Shown piece by piece: positions 31,902 through 44,793 of a stretch of DNA of 64,000 nt; positions within the stretch are counted from its first letter, which is position 1; each line of letters begins with the position of its first letter. The stretch is from Anaeramoeba flamelloides (lineage: Eukaryota; Metamonada; Anaeramoebidae). The position numbers were made by a program, and so were the translations under genes. The stretch spans positions 6,386,001 through 6,450,000 of the forward strand of contig JANTQA010000047.1 in assembly GCA_027625915.1 (NCBI GenBank), in the 5' to 3' direction. The notes under the pieces were generated by a model. It saw nothing but the letters and a program-made list of their open reading frames with translations. It made no database searches and had not been told where the DNA came from.

Positions 31902-34900
31902 ATGAATTGTAGTTTTCAATTTCTCATATTCTTGTTTTTTAAATCTCTTGGCATCTTTGCGATTGGTCTTGCCACGTTTGTGGTTTCAACAGTTGTTGTA
32001 GGCTATTATAAAAGCTATTATCCATTTTTGCTTACCAAATCATTTCCTTTCTTGGTTAGTCATTTAATAATCTTTTCGTGGCTCATTGGTGGTGTGGTTT
32101 ATTCGTATTATAAAGTAATTCGAACAAAGCCAGGAGGGGTGCCCTTAGGAATGAAAACTAGAGAACAGATCGATCAAATCAAACAAGGGCGATCGAAAAA
32201 ATATCGTTATTGTAAAAAATGTGACAACATCAAGCCACCAAGATGCCACCACGACAGAGTCACGGGGAAGTGTGTGCTTAAAATGGACCATTACTGCGTC
32301 TGGATTAACGACTGTGTTGGTCATTACAACCACAAGTTCTTTCTTCAGTTTTTAACCTATTGTTGTTTGGGCTGTTTGTATATAGTTCTCTGCACATTCA
32401 CACCATTTCTCGTTGATATTGGATTTTTAAAGCCCTCTTCAACCACAAATCAAAATTATGAAAAATGTAGTATATTGTTTGTCATTTGCTTGGTTTGTTT
32501 AATTTCAGTCTCATTCTTATTATTCTGGCACATGTTTCTTGCTTTAACAAACCAAACTACAATTGAGTATTATGAAAATAAAGATAGAAAAGCATATTGC
32601 AACGAAAATGGCCTTGTAAGTTCTTTCATATTTCATTTTTTTTTTTAATTCCTTTGTTTTTATGGTAAAGAAACAGGCAAAAAACAAATGTTTTACTGCA
32701 CACAAAAATCGCTGACTAATCTCTGGTATAAATATTCAAGCTGTTTTTCAATAAGAGACTAATTACTGGATTAAAATGTGAAAGGTTTTTAAGACTTTTC
32801 TTTAAATTTTGAAATTTCTTTGTCCCTAGCCACCAAAGTAATCTTGTTAAAAATCAAAAAAAGAACATTTCCAGTGTAGTTCACATATAAATTCCCAAAA
32901 GTAATTTCAAATCATTTTACCATCCTTTCAGGAGAGATCTTTTAAAATCACCTTTATGTTTTTAATTTTATCTAATTTTGTTTTTTAAAGTTAAGGGACT
33001 TGTCTCTATTATTTTTTTTTTGACCAATTTCGAAATAAGGATTCCTTATCTAGAAATATGTTTAATATGAAAACAAACAGGGTTTTTCAAATCTAAATAA
33101 TTTACAAAAAATGTTCTCAATCTCTATTAAATTTAGTTAAAAAAATTTAATAGAGATTAGCCCCTTAAGGTAAAAAGTATCTTTGCACCTAAAGTTCCTG
33201 AATTTTGGTTTTAAGGGATTCGAGTCAACCAAGGAGAAGTCTAAAATTAAAGTGTGTTGTTATTGGGCCTAAATCGGATTAGTTCCCCAAAAGTTCAAAT
33301 GTCTCTTAAAAATTGATTAGTCAAGTAGTACTATTTGTTGATTCCTTCAATTCAAAAAGATCCTTTATGTTTTTGTAAAAAATTCAAAATTTTCAGAAAA
33401 AAATATGAATTTCACCACAAATTTAAAACTTAAATTATCAATCTGAAGACTTCAAAGTTGCAAAATATCTGGCGTTATTTTAGTGAATTCGAAAAAAATA
33501 TGCTGATTATTATTCCCGATTGTGATATTTTTAATATTGCAAAGAGAGAATTATAATTTGCCTATTTTTAAGAAAAGAATAAAATTGCAAGAGTTATATT
33601 AGAAATGGGCTAGTTAATACTTATTATTAAAAGAAAATTAAAAACAAGCAAAAAACAAAAAATATATTTACAATTTTATTCTTTAAAATATATATAAAAA
33701 AAATATAAAAAATTCTACCAATTTTTTTAATAATTTTAAAAATTTTCAAGGAATACAGAATTTCCCAAAATCAACTTTAAAGTACCAAACTCATATTAAT
33801 TGATCAATTTGATCTAAAAATTTCAAACTCAAATTTATTATTATTATTATTTGTTAAAAACATTCAAATTGGATGAGTCAGATGAGTAAAAGACTCTTTT
33901 AATTTTCACTTTTTTTGAAAATTAGTATAAGCTGCTATTCTTGATCTACATAAAATTTACTAATTTGATTTATCCCACAACTCATCCAATTTTAATAATT
34001 AGAAACTCTTATCATCACCCTAAAAAGTTATTTTGAATAACAAAAAATAACAATTCAAAATTTGAAAATAGCCAAAATTAAAAGAGTAAGCAAGCATTAA
34101 GAGGCTGATCTAAAGTATAAGCTAATTAAATCATCTTTGTATACATGTTATTTTTTGTCATTTTTTTAGCCATGCCCGGAAAAAAATGATAAATTTCTTG
34201 AATTTGTCTCTTAATGAAGATTAGTTACTAAAAAAATTAATTTTTTTAAAAACATTAAATAATAACCCATTCTTGATTCTTTTGACAAATTATTTTTCAC
34301 ATATTGGAAATATATTGATGTTACAATTGACTTTATAAAAGGGAAACAAAACTAATCACTCCTTGGATTTTCTGTTTGATTCAACAAATTTATCGATTTT
34401 CGGAATAAACACAAATTTCTGGAAAACCTAACGGCTGTAAGAGGAAATTAAACTCCTCCCTTAAACAATAAAAAAAATAAAAAAAGAAAAAGAAAGAAAA
34501 AGATATAATTTTGTGGAAGATCTTGTTTTGAAATTTGAATAGATAGTACATTCAAAAAAATCTTTTATCAAATTAAATAAATAATCAGAGGTAAGCATTG
34601 CATAGAAGTGATAAATTTAAATATATTCTCATTTTTAGGTTTCTATAATTCTCTCCTGATACACAATTAAAATTATATTTTTGTTGTTTTTGTATTTCAT
34701 AGAATTTCTAAAATATTGAAATCTGTAAGTGTGATAATAATTTCAGATTTTCTAATTGAGATGGATAATAGTTTTTTCATAAGTGCGGTCTTTTTTTATA
34801 AAATGATTTTTATTCAAAAATTTTTTTCATATTAAACAAGTGTAAAACTGAGTGTCTTAAAAAAAAATATAGTTTGTATTTATTACTAAGGGTTACGTAT

Positions 34901-35986
34901 TAAATTAAAAACAATTAACCTTTTAAAGATAGAATTTTGAAATGACTAAATTCTACACTTCTAATTCAAAGAGCAAATAAAAGATACACAGTCATTAGAA
35001 GTATTTGAAACTTAATTTAGTTTTTTCTAAAAAAAAAAGAGAAAAACATCGTCTATATAAAAAAAAAAAAAAATGAAGAAATGTAAAAAAAAAAAAAAGT
35101 TCAAAAGAATTTATATGTAATATCTGAAGTCTTTTTGTCCAGGTGAATTAGTGATTTGGGGTTATTTAGTTTTGATCCCATTTTACCTAATGGTATGTTG
35201 AGTCATATTGGTTAAAAAATATTCTCTGACAACATCAAAGATATCTTTTATGTTCATTTTCCTCAACAATTCATCGGTATCTCGTTGACTATTATATTGA
35301 AGTCAAAATTTTTGATTTTTTTTGGAGTTGCTTTTTCTAGTATCTTTGGGTTTTCTGATATCTTTTATAGTCCCATATGAAGTGGTTTGCGTCATCAACT
35401 TTTTTTTTTTTTGTCAACATATGTATATTTCAGGGTTTACTCCCTTTTCCTGTCTCTATGTGTTTCTATTCAAATCATTGCAGAATGATTTAGGTTTGAA
35501 TCTGTAGTTGTTGTTTATTTTCAGTTTTGGTAAATCGTTTTTTCGTGAAGTTTTCTCGGAATTGGCTGATTTTGAAATTTTGAATTTTAGTTTACTAATT
35601 CCAAAACAAAATTTTTATCTAAAAAATATTATTTTATTGAATACAATTTAAAAGTGTTAAATTAGTGTCAATGGCGTAAAATAAAATAATAATAATAAAT
35701 ATACTGTTAAGATCTACATTTTTTGATCTATAACTTCATATATATATTCACTTTACATTATCCATCTCTTTTAATTATTCTTCTTAAAATATTTCTTTTT
35801 TTTTTATCTTAATAGATTTATAAAAATGAATATGATCTGGGAAAACGAAATAATTGGAATTGGTTTTTTGAATTAAAAGAAAACGATCGTTGGTGGAAAT
35901 TTTTATTCAATTTTAGAAGAATTTCAAATGATGGTATTACCTATCCAAAGGCGAATTCGACTAAAAAAAGTGAAAATATTTTATAA
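31902..35986 (+). CDS. DHHC-family protein S-acyltransferase (DHYC variant), two exons
   Basis: A membrane palmitoyltransferase that would attach fatty acids to protein cysteines. Exons 31902-32615 and 35816-35986 give 294 residues. Four hydrophobic spans (about 5-35, 47-70, 146-171, 189-214) surround a cysteine-rich domain at about 101-147. The catalytic motif is DHYC (129-132). The downstream TTxE motif is TTIE (219-222). After the intron comes NEYDLGKRNNW, the family's C-terminal contact motif. Oddity: the usual His-His-Cys-x2-Cys-x2-Cys segment reads HHDRVTGKC, so two zinc-ligand cysteines are absent. Yeast Akr1 also uses DHYC and is active, so activity is possible. The donor is GTAAGT and the acceptor TTAATAG, phase 0. 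The 3.2-kb intron contains repeats. The frame is intact and the gene is probably functional. Confidence 0.9.
32616..35815 (+). other. 3.2-kb intron of the acyltransferase gene
   Basis: Contains a short perfect-looking hairpin (33119-33160, AATCTCTATTAAATTTA and complement) and a dispersed repeat at about 33200-34365. That repeat resembles 52095-52525 (shared AAAGTTGCAAAATAT-type block, TTATAAAAGGGAAACAAAACTA end). It also holds the ACTCCTCCCTTAAA A-tailed block (34452-34500). The rest is AT-rich. Confidence 0.7.
33200..34365. repeat. Dispersed repeat, family H long copy
   Basis: Its two ends match the two ends of 52095-52525, which appears to be an internally deleted sister copy. Class not determined; no clear target duplication. 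Confidence 0.45.
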
Positions 35987-36338
35987 TGGCCATGCATTAA
36001 TTTGGGTGGAAATTATATATCAATTTTAATTAATTTATTTCGAAAAAAAAAAAAAATACATAATCAAAATTATATTATATTTCTAAACTTATCTATAAAT
36101 ATTTTTTCAAAGAAAATATTATCAATTTTTTCATTTTTTATAAAATAACTTAAAGTCTAAATAAGTTTCGGGGATTTATTTGTTTTATTCAAATAAAAAA
36201 GTGCGTTTTTAACCATTTACTTGATGAATATTTTAGATAATAAAATAAGATAAAAGATAAAAAAAAAACAATAATATATCTTGAAGATGGAATTATTCTG
36301 ATGATTTTCTATTATTTGAAGATTAAAAAACATAATAT
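35987..36338. other. AT-rich 3' flank of the acyltransferase gene
   Basis: A-runs and AT-rich sequence; nothing recognised before the TIR element at 36342. Confidence 0.35.
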
Positions 36339-36341
36339 TAA

Positions 36342-36602
36342 CCCTAATAAAAAAAATTTTTTTTATAACATCTAGATAACATTTTTATAACAAAAGTTCC
36401 TTTTGCATGATTATTTTATCAATATTTTTTGAAAAAATATTCTTATAAAAGGCTTGTAACATTTTACAAATAGGACAACACGTTTTATAACAAACCTTTA
36501 TGTTATAAAAGTTGTTATGATAAAATTTTATAACATTTTAAACGTTTATATCACCTTTACAACACGTTTATAAAATGTTATAAAAAACTTTTTTTATTAG
36601 GG
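36342..36602. mobile_element. 261-bp TIR element, family T copy 2 (inverted)
   Basis: Ends CCCTAATAAAAAAA/TTTTTTTATTAGGG as in 23846-24105, interior order reversed, again rich in TTATAAC/GTTATAA. Left flank TAA, right flank TAT, so one side of the target duplication has changed. Confidence 0.82.
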
Positions 36603-38812
36603 TATATACATTCAATCTTTCTCGAAAATTGATTAAAAAAGAATTTGTTTGATTCTTTGAAAAAAAAAAAGTATTGATTTTATTTTTTTTTTTTTTTCGT
36701 TTATTTTTTTTAATCGCTTATAATTATGTTTGTCATATAAACTAAACCTCATTTTTATAAAAATGGTTAAAAATGTTAAAAGAATCAGAATAAAACGATT
36801 TCCTTCAATTTTGAAATAATTTTCAACGTTTTTGAAAAAATATGTATATCATTTTTTTTTTTTTTTTTTGTTTTTATTTCATTTTTCCAATTACCTGATC
36901 TATTTGTTTACCTAAGATGGGAATTTTTTTAGAAGGATTAATATTTGGTTAAAGTGGCGTTCATTTAAATAGAAAAATCAAATAAATTTGTTGAAAGAAT
37001 CTAACCATTTGATCTATCAATATTCCTAATAGTATTTTTTACAAATTTCATTATTACAGTTTTTTTAGAAAACTAAATTAAGATTCAAATGCTTCTGATG
37101 ACTGTATCTATCTTAGATGCTCTTTGAATCAGAAGTCTCAAATGTACTGACTTCCAAATTCTCTCTTTAACAGATTAGAAGAGATTTCATCTTACCTTTA
37201 ATACTAAATCCATTACATTTTTTTTGTTCTGTTCATTTCAGGATTTTTAATCCACAAAATTGTTTTTTATTTTTATATTTTTTTCTTTTCTACTATTTGT
37301 ATAAAAATTACTTTGTAAAAAAACACATTAATACCTGAAATTTTAATCAGATTTAGTCTCAAGTTTTGAAAAATATAAACAAATGGAGATTTTTTATTTT
37401 TTTTTCCAATTCCACACTAACTGAGGAGTATTTTTTTTAATATAAAGAATAGAATTTACCAAGAAAAAAGATCAATGATAAGAAATAGCTAATATTGAAG
37501 ATAATTGAGAATAGATGTATTGGTAACTTGAAAATAAAAACTATAAAGTAAAGGTAAAAATTTCACAATGTTGTAAGTAAAACAGATGAAGAGGAAAACA
37601 ACAACAATTAAAAAAAAATAACCAATCAACATTCTTGATCAATTATCAATTAAATTAAATTTAGATAAAAAGTAGTAAGGCTGCGAATTTGGGTGTTCTC
37701 ATATAAAGATAGTATTGTTTATTTTTTTGATTCTATATAAATTGCTACTTACAAAACCATTTTTAATTTTCTTTTAACTTTTTCTTTTTTCCTTTCAATT
37801 TTTTGCTTTTGCTTTTTAACCCTTAATTAATGTGTAGAATATCTTTACATTATGAATAATTATGAAATCTATTTTTTTTTACGCTTAAATTATCTTTGTG
37901 TAAAATAAAGTAAAGGGGTGTTTCAAATGTAAGTAACAAGGCTTCATCAATCATAAAAAATGTATACAGTATTTTTTTTATTTTTCATTTGGAATATGTA
38001 CAAATTTTTGGAATAAAGTTTAGTATCAACAAATATCAAATATTATTTACTTGTAAAAAATCCAAAAAAAAAAAATAAATAAAATAAATAAATATATTTG
38101 AAAACATCAAGAAAAAGAGTAACACCTGATATTTAAATTAATTTTTGATTTCTTAATTGAAATATCAAGATTTAGTTCATCTTATTGAAATATTTTCAAT
38201 TATCTTAATCTAATAATGGAGAGTTAAATTTTAAAAACTGGTACAAAGTTTAATAATCATTTATAAATATAACCAATAATATGGAATTAAATAAAATTTG
38301 AGAATTAAAAGGGTTTTCTGAAAATAAATATTTAGGAATTTGCTGCAAAAAAGAGAAAAATTTACGTAATCAAAATTGAGATAATAAATACAACAATTTA
38401 ACTTTAAAAAATTATGTTTTAAAAAAATACAGACAATTAAAATATTTTTTAAAATATTTCCAAAAGTTAGAACAATTATTTTTAAATATTTTTAACAAAA
38501 TCAATTCATAAATACCGGTGATCAGTGTCGATTTCAGGTACATACTTTGAACCAAATTCAAGAACAGTAAATTACAAATTAAAGTAATTTTTTTTGTGTT
38601 TATTTCTATAAAATACAATTTTTTTGCTTTAATTTGGATATTTTACTTTGCTTCAAATTTCGTAAAAGTTTATACTTTAAAGCTGTTAATCACTATTTTT
38701 AAATATACCACATTTCTTTACTGTTTTGTTGTTTCTTAATAATATTACAATTTGCTTGTAAGGGTGGTTTTAATTTTAAATATTTAAGTTTTTCGATCTC
38801 TAATTTTATATA
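36603..38812. other. Repeat-rich intergenic region
   Basis: Holds a partial inverted family E match (about 36880-37045), a stretch resembling 8540-8730 (about 37215-37325), the second copy of the 10500-10800 repeat (about 37480-37800), and a weak LINE 3' UTR match (about 37810-37930, ATTATGAAATCTATTTTTTT). A fragment resembling family E ends lies near 38000. No gene. Confidence 0.45.
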
Positions 38813-39321
38813 TAATAGTGGAAAAAATACCTGACATGAAAATAATCACGGAAAAGATTTTTAATTGTGGATATTAAAAAACAATGTATCGAATTGCAAA
38901 TATTTAAAATTAAATCCTTTTTAATAAATAACCAAAAATTTTTTATGAACCTATTATTAAACCTATCTAAAATTCATTAAAGTGGAGTGTATATATAATA
39001 CCAAATTACTTGTTTAATAGCCTAAGTAGATCAAGTTTTTTTAAAAAATATTTGGGTTTTATAGAGGTTTATTGGATTTTTTAAAAGGATTATTTTAGTT
39101 CTTGTTTTTTGATTGATTGTATATAGTTTCTTGACCATGTGAAATTTCATTAATTATCATTATAATAAGTGGTTGAGTTATAATTGTAAAAGTTTTTTTC
39201 TTAAAAAAAAAAAAGGATTTGATTCTAAAAACAAGAAATTTGAATAAAATTTTCCTAATATTCATAATTAAAAACCTTGTCTGGGATTATTTTTGAAGTC
39301 TGGGTATTTTTTTCACAACTG
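38813..39321. mobile_element. TA-flanked TIR element, family G copy 1
   Basis: About 509 bases, TA at 38811-38812 and 39322-39323. Arms of about 100 bases contain GTGGAAAAAATACCTGACAT on the left and its relative at the right end. Inverted relative to copy 2 at 40517-41017. Confidence 0.75.
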
Positions 39322-40516
39322 TAATATTAATCAAGGGTGACAATTAGTGTTTTTTTTTTTTTTTCATTTTGATCTTAAATTTTTTTTGACAAAAGTATCT
39401 AAAATCTCAATCATCACTCAAAAGGGAAACGAAAATATGTTAATTATATTTTATTACAAAAAATTGGTTTATGTATTACTATATTTTTTTTTATTTGATA
39501 AATTGACAATGTATTGTTTTCTCAAAAAAAAAATTATGTTTTTTTTCATAAATATTTTAATGGGTATATTTTGAAATAATTAATTAATAAGCTGGCTCAT
39601 CTAAAACTCTTTATATTTATCTTTAATTGAATCTTATCCTTTTAAGTAATATCTGTAAACAGAGAAACTTTTCATTGAAATGTGAAACAATACATCGCCT
39701 TTTGTGATATGTATTGATTTGTTTTGTTATTTATAAAAAAATAAAAATATCATTTGATCAAAAAAGTAATAATCCAAAATTAATTACAATTATTTTTTAA
39801 TTTAACATTTTTTTTAATTAGAGGGATTTTTCTTTTTTCCTAATTGTTTTTTTTTTTTTTTTTTTTTTTCAAATTTGCTAACTACACAATTGGGAATTTG
39901 GTATATCTATTTATATGGTGCTGGTTTATTGTCAAGAGTTAAATGTTATAAAAACATTTGATCTGGTAAAGCCAGATTTTTGAAATAGTAAAAATTTTAA
40001 ATTTTAAGAGAATTTTTTTAAAAAAGATTAATTTTTAGTTGAAAATGCTTATGTCACCTCTGGTACAATGTGACATATACACATTTAATCAAGAACCAGT
40101 ATACTGAGTGTCTCTCATCAGATTTAATTAAAGGATAACTCTGGCTGAATATTTTTGAATTTTTTTGAAATTTTTTTTTCTACCGAGGGTTAGTTATACT
40201 TTAAGGGTGCCTATTCCAATTTTTTTTGTTTTTTTCTAACCTCTTATTCGGGATACTATACGTATTTTCTTCTAAAAATTAATATTTATCAAAAAAAAAA
40301 AATCTTTATAAACTAGATAACCCATGTTTACCGTTGTTTAACTAAAAAGAAACCAACTTTTAAAAGTCTTCAGAATAATTAAGATAGCACTATCTCCTAG
40401 TTAAAGAATTTGATTTTTAAATTAGATTCGATTATTTTGAAATAAACCAAGGAAACGATGCATGCCGTGCGTCAATAAAAAATCTCTGATAACTTTTTTT
40501 CAAAACAAATCATGTA
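39322..40516. other. AT-rich spacer between two family G elements
   Basis: No gene. Contains T-runs (39350-39365, 39846-39870) and a short open frame at 39347-39574 that is Phe-rich and unsupported. Confidence 0.35.
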
Positions 40517-41017
40517 AAGTAGTGAAAAAAATACCTGACATGAAAATAATCCCTTAAAAGATTTTTTAATTGTGAATGTTAGTAAAATTGATGTTTAATT
40601 TCATTTATTTAGAATCAAATCCTTTTTTAAAAAATCAATACTTTTATAGTTATAACTCATCCACTTATTAGAATGTTGACTAATGATATCACACTTGCTC
40701 AAAATAGCATTCAAATAATCAATAAACAAGAATAAAAATTTTCATTTTACAAACTCTAGTAAACCTCTATAAAACTCGATTGTTTTTCAAAAAAGATGAT
40801 CTACTTTGGCTATCAAACAATTACTTGAGTATTCTAGAGAAACTATACTTTGAATAAACTTTAGGTAGGTTTTTATACTTGTTTCATAAAAAAATTGGTT
40901 ATTTATAAAAAGGATTTGATTGAAAAAAAAAGAAATTAAACATCAATTTTACTAATATTCACAATTAAAAAATCTTGTAAGAGATTATTTTCATGTCCGG
41001 TATTTTTTTCACTACTA
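40517..41017. mobile_element. TA-flanked TIR element, family G copy 2
   Basis: 501 bases, TA at 40515-40516 and 41018-41019. Termini AGTAGTGAAAAAAATACC and complement; they imply an original CAGT end. Arms of about 110 bases. A more diverged relative is at 51332-51788. Confidence 0.8.
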
Positions 41018-41333
41018 TATCAATAATTCTCAAACATAACTCTTCGGATTTTGAATTCAAAAACCCTATTTTATATATATTTGGTAAAAAAGTGCTGGAA
41101 CTTTAAAAGTTATAAATGAAAATCATTTATATCCCACCACAATGACTTCTATGTTCAAACTCTGAACTTTAAATCAATAAATAAATTCAAATAATATCCA
41201 AAAAAAAAATAATAAAACGAATTAAAACAATATTCAAAACTTTCAAAAAAAAATACAAAAAATTGATTTTATTGTTTTTTTTCAATAAATTGAAAATAGC
41301 ATATTTATCAAAAAATATACTGAGAAAAAGAAT

Positions 41334-42986
41334 TTACAACACTCTCTTTATTAATGTTTCAATTCTTGAAAGCTGCTTTGTAAATTCAAGAGGCGCCTCT
41401 AATTTAAGTTCAAGGATTAAAAGTGGCCAGTTATGAGATAAAAATGGCAACATTTTATTTAGATCATTTTCAGGATTTAGGATGCGATTCATAATTTCTT
41501 CGATTAAGTCAAAGGCCTTTTGGTATTCGTATTTGTTCAAGAATTCTTTCACAATAAAAAACAAACCAGAATATTCTTCATGTTTGAGAAAAATTTGAGA
41601 GAGGGAAAAGAGAATTTCGCTGGTATACATTTTCAGAACGATCTTGTCTGAAATGGATTTTTGAGTGTTATTCAATTGACAGTTTTCCAATCTCTCTTTT
41701 ACTGTTCTGTGTAATTTTTTATTCTTTTTCAGGTCTGTAAAATAATCAAGAAATTTATAATTGATCTTTTGATCCTCATCATGCACTGTCATAAAATTGC
41801 TGAGAATGGTATTATTATATTCTTCATTCAAATTAATTTTTATGTTCAGTTGTGGAGCAGTTTCTTGGTCATTAAATTCGTTCTGGATGCCTCTGACGCC
41901 GTCCTTATTAGAGTTTTTCAATTCTTTTCTCTTTGGCTGATCTCCATACACAAGCTGAATAAAAGTATTAACATCCAAGTTTATGTCCAAATCGCTATTA
42001 TTTAAATCCAAGTCGACTTCCAACTTGTTCAAATCACTCAGATCAAGATCAAGTTCGGAATCACAGCCTGAAAAATCAAAGCATCGATCAGACTCTGAAG
42101 ATTGCTCGTCCAAAAAGGATTGTGAAAGGCTTCCGTCGATGATGCAAACCATGAGATAGGAATTTAATAAAACAGATAAGGCCTTCTGATCGTCGCCACA
42201 CAAGCTGTAGGCTTTGCTCAGTTTAATTAATGATCCGACATCACAAACAGTTTTTGAAAAATCTGTGAAATCAAAATAATTGAAGAGTGATCTCTGTTGC
42301 TTCCCGATACTTGAATTTTGTTCTTCGATTCCCTTCAACAGCATTGTTAATTCTTTTTCTTTCTGTGTTTTGTTCTTTTTATTGTGTCTCTGGGACTGCT
42401 TGCGCTCTTCAGTTTGATTGAAAGATGCAGCAAAGTCGAAGATACCGATATTTAAGGGATTATTCAAATTTGATTTTGTGATTCGGTTTTTTTGTACTTT
42501 GGCATTTTGGGATAATAAAGTGTAAATGAGCACAGAAGACGAAATAAGTAGGTCAAGTTCCTTATTTTGGAATGCGAAATCTCGTGCTTGGAAAAAGAGA
42601 TCGATTGTGCTTGGGGAATATTTGTTCTCGTCTGAATGAGTTTCAAAAAAAGAAATTAAACTCATGAAACATTTTCTTTTTTCTTGATCGTTTGTAGCAA
42701 AATCCAGCGCATTCTTGAACTCTTTCAGCGCATTTTTTTGTGAACCATTGATTGACTCTTCATGTCCTAATTCTAAATGGTATTGACACAAATTCTGATT
42801 GAGAAAATGTGATTTTGTCTCTCCTTGACTCTTTTCGTTTTCGTCAATAATAAAACTCGAGTTCAGTGGGGTGCTTTTTGGTACATCAATTTGCTCAATG
42901 TTCAGATTTTGGAAAAAGGATTTGGGTATTTTAAACAAAATATTTCGGTTCCATTGAGAAAGTGTTGGGGTTAATGTAGACAACAT
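41334..42986 (-). CDS. TPR-like helical protein, function unknown (550 aa)
   Basis: Single-exon frame on the minus strand. The open frame extends to 43127, but I place the start at the ATG at 42986 because it sits in an A-rich leader (AAACCAAATG) and the upstream 47 codons are Phe/Lys-rich filler. The product is mostly helical. A TPR-like helix pair is visible around residues 80-118 (GSQKNALKEFKNALDFA then CFMSLISFFE), with others around 245-280 (GSLIKLSKAYSLCGDDQKAL) and near 470-510. Residues about 310-343 are a Leu-Asp repeat-like acidic stretch (LDLDLSDLNKLEVDLDL). Such proteins usually act as scaffolds; no family could be named. Base composition is less AT-rich than the flanks, which supports real coding. 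The frame is intact. Confidence 0.75.
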   Translation of the reverse strand: MLSTLTPTLSQWNRNILFKIPKSFFQNLNIEQIDVPKSTPLNSSFIIDENEKSQGETKSHFLNQNLCQYHLELGHEESINGSQKNALKEFKNALDFATNDQEKRKCFMSLISFFETHSDENKYSPSTIDLFFQARDFAFQNKELDLLISSSVLIYTLLSQNAKVQKNRITKSNLNNPLNIGIFDFAASFNQTEERKQSQRHNKKNKTQKEKELTMLLKGIEEQNSSIGKQQRSLFNYFDFTDFSKTVCDVGSLIKLSKAYSLCGDDQKALSVLLNSYLMVCIIDGSLSQSFLDEQSSESDRCFDFSGCDSELDLDLSDLNKLEVDLDLNNSDLDINLDVNTFIQLVYGDQPKRKELKNSNKDGVRGIQNEFNDQETAPQLNIKINLNEEYNNTILSNFMTVHDEDQKINYKFLDYFTDLKKNKKLHRTVKERLENCQLNNTQKSISDKIVLKMYTSEILFSLSQIFLKHEEYSGLFFIVKEFLNKYEYQKAFDLIEEIMNRILNPENDLNKMLPFLSHNWPLLILELKLEAPLEFTKQLSRIETLIKRVL

Positions 42987-44543
42987 TTGGTTTGTTTTTT
43001 GTTTTTTATTTTTGTAAAAGAATTTAGTAAAAAGGTAAAAGTTTGAAACAAGGAATGTTTTTTGAAAATACAAATTAAAAAAAAATAAATTTACAGAAAC
43101 AAAAACTTTTGTTAAAAAGATTCTCAAAACCTTTGATCAGTTGAATAATTTAATCTGCTTAAGCTTGAGTATGAATTCGTTTGTTTTTTTATTTTTCAAA
43201 TTCAGAAAAGTTAAGTCTAAATTTTGTTTTCAAAAAAAAAGAAAAATAATTTCACTTTGAGAAGGTGGATTGAATAAGAAGTGTGAACATCATTATTTTT
43301 GAGTGGAATGGGCCTATAAATTTTATCTCAGACAAAACCCTTTTTAATTTGATACGTATGAAATTTTAAAAAGAGTTGGAAAATTGGAAAATTTTGGGAA
43401 ATAAAATTTTTCAACTTCCAAAAAATTTGACATCCTTTTATTGTATTTTCACTCCTTGTAAATTTGGAAAAGCAAATCAAAAATAGTAAAATATTTTTGG
43501 TTATTTTTGAATAATCCTTATTTTCATGAGTTTTACTCTTCATAAAGTTGTCCAGGTGAATAATTCCTGTCAAAAAAATTCAAAATTATGTTTGTCAAAA
43601 TAGTTTTATTGCAATCTATTTTTTCGGTTGAAAAAAAAAAAAAAAATTCAAAATTATTTGTTTTCGCAAAAAGTTATTTTGTGTTTTTTTCATTTCTTTT
43701 TTTCGAAAATATTAAAAATTCAAGTGTTGACCAAATTTTAATCTTTCAGAAGAAAAGGAGATCATTTGAGTTTTCTTAACTCTTTTTTTCAAAAATTATG
43801 TACAATATTTGTTAAAAAACAAACTTTTTGATTTGACAATCGATAAATACCATTACACTGGTTAACCAAAAGCGTTTTTATGGGTTTTTGAAATTTTTCT
43901 GAAACTAAGAAATTCCAAAAATCTAAAATTTAATTTTTTTAAAAAGTTCAATTAGTAATTGACAAGATCTTTTTTTAAATAACTCCCACAAATTGTTTTT
44001 TTGGAATTTGATTTTTTTTTTCTCAATGGGCGTTGTCTGAGAAGTAAAAAGGGTATTAAATGAAAAATACTACGTTTTTAATTGGATTTTGACATGAAGG
44101 TGACCAATTGAAAAGTGGACAAATTTCTTGAAAACATGCTTAACTTCATTGCGCCCCTTAATCTATAAACATTGTCTCACTTAAGGAAAAAATTATCTCA
44201 TTTTAGAGAACTTTTTTTTAATTTTTGCTTTTTATTTACAGGATAAGAATTACAAAAAAAAAGATCTCAATTTACATTGTTATTGTTGACGGAAACTTCA
44301 ACCAAAGAGTTTAAAAATTGAAAACCCGAGTGTAAAATATTAAACTTCTAAAATACTTTTACAATTCCAAAAAAAATTTGCAACAAACGCAATTTACAAT
44401 ATTTACCATAGAAGATATATAAACAAAACAATACATTTTTTGTTTCAAAGTTAAAAGGTTTCGTTATCTTTTTTAAATCAACTTTTTGTGAAAATTTTGT
44501 TGTAATACCTAACTTCGATAATTTTATTTTTTTCTTTGTAATG
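42987..44543. other. Intergenic, upstream of two divergent units
   Basis: 5' region of the TPR-like gene, then AT-rich sequence up to the DNA transposon. Open frames at 43328-43573 and 43588-43779 look like noise. No repeat identified with confidence. Confidence 0.35.
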
Positions 44544-44793
44544 TAAAGCACTTCTATGAGTATAAAAGTTGACAGTGGATCAACCAAAAAACATTTGTTG
44601 TCTTTTTACTCTAAAAAAATCATCTTTGTGTTTTTTGTTTGGATTTGATATGGTGTTGAAAAAAAAAATGAAATGGTTCTGATTGAGTGTGTTTTTTGAG
44701 TTTAGAACCAGTTTCTAACCGAAGACCAAATTACTTGTATTTTTTGGAACAAACGGATAATAAATGAGAAAACTTTTGTTCCATTTTTTTGTA

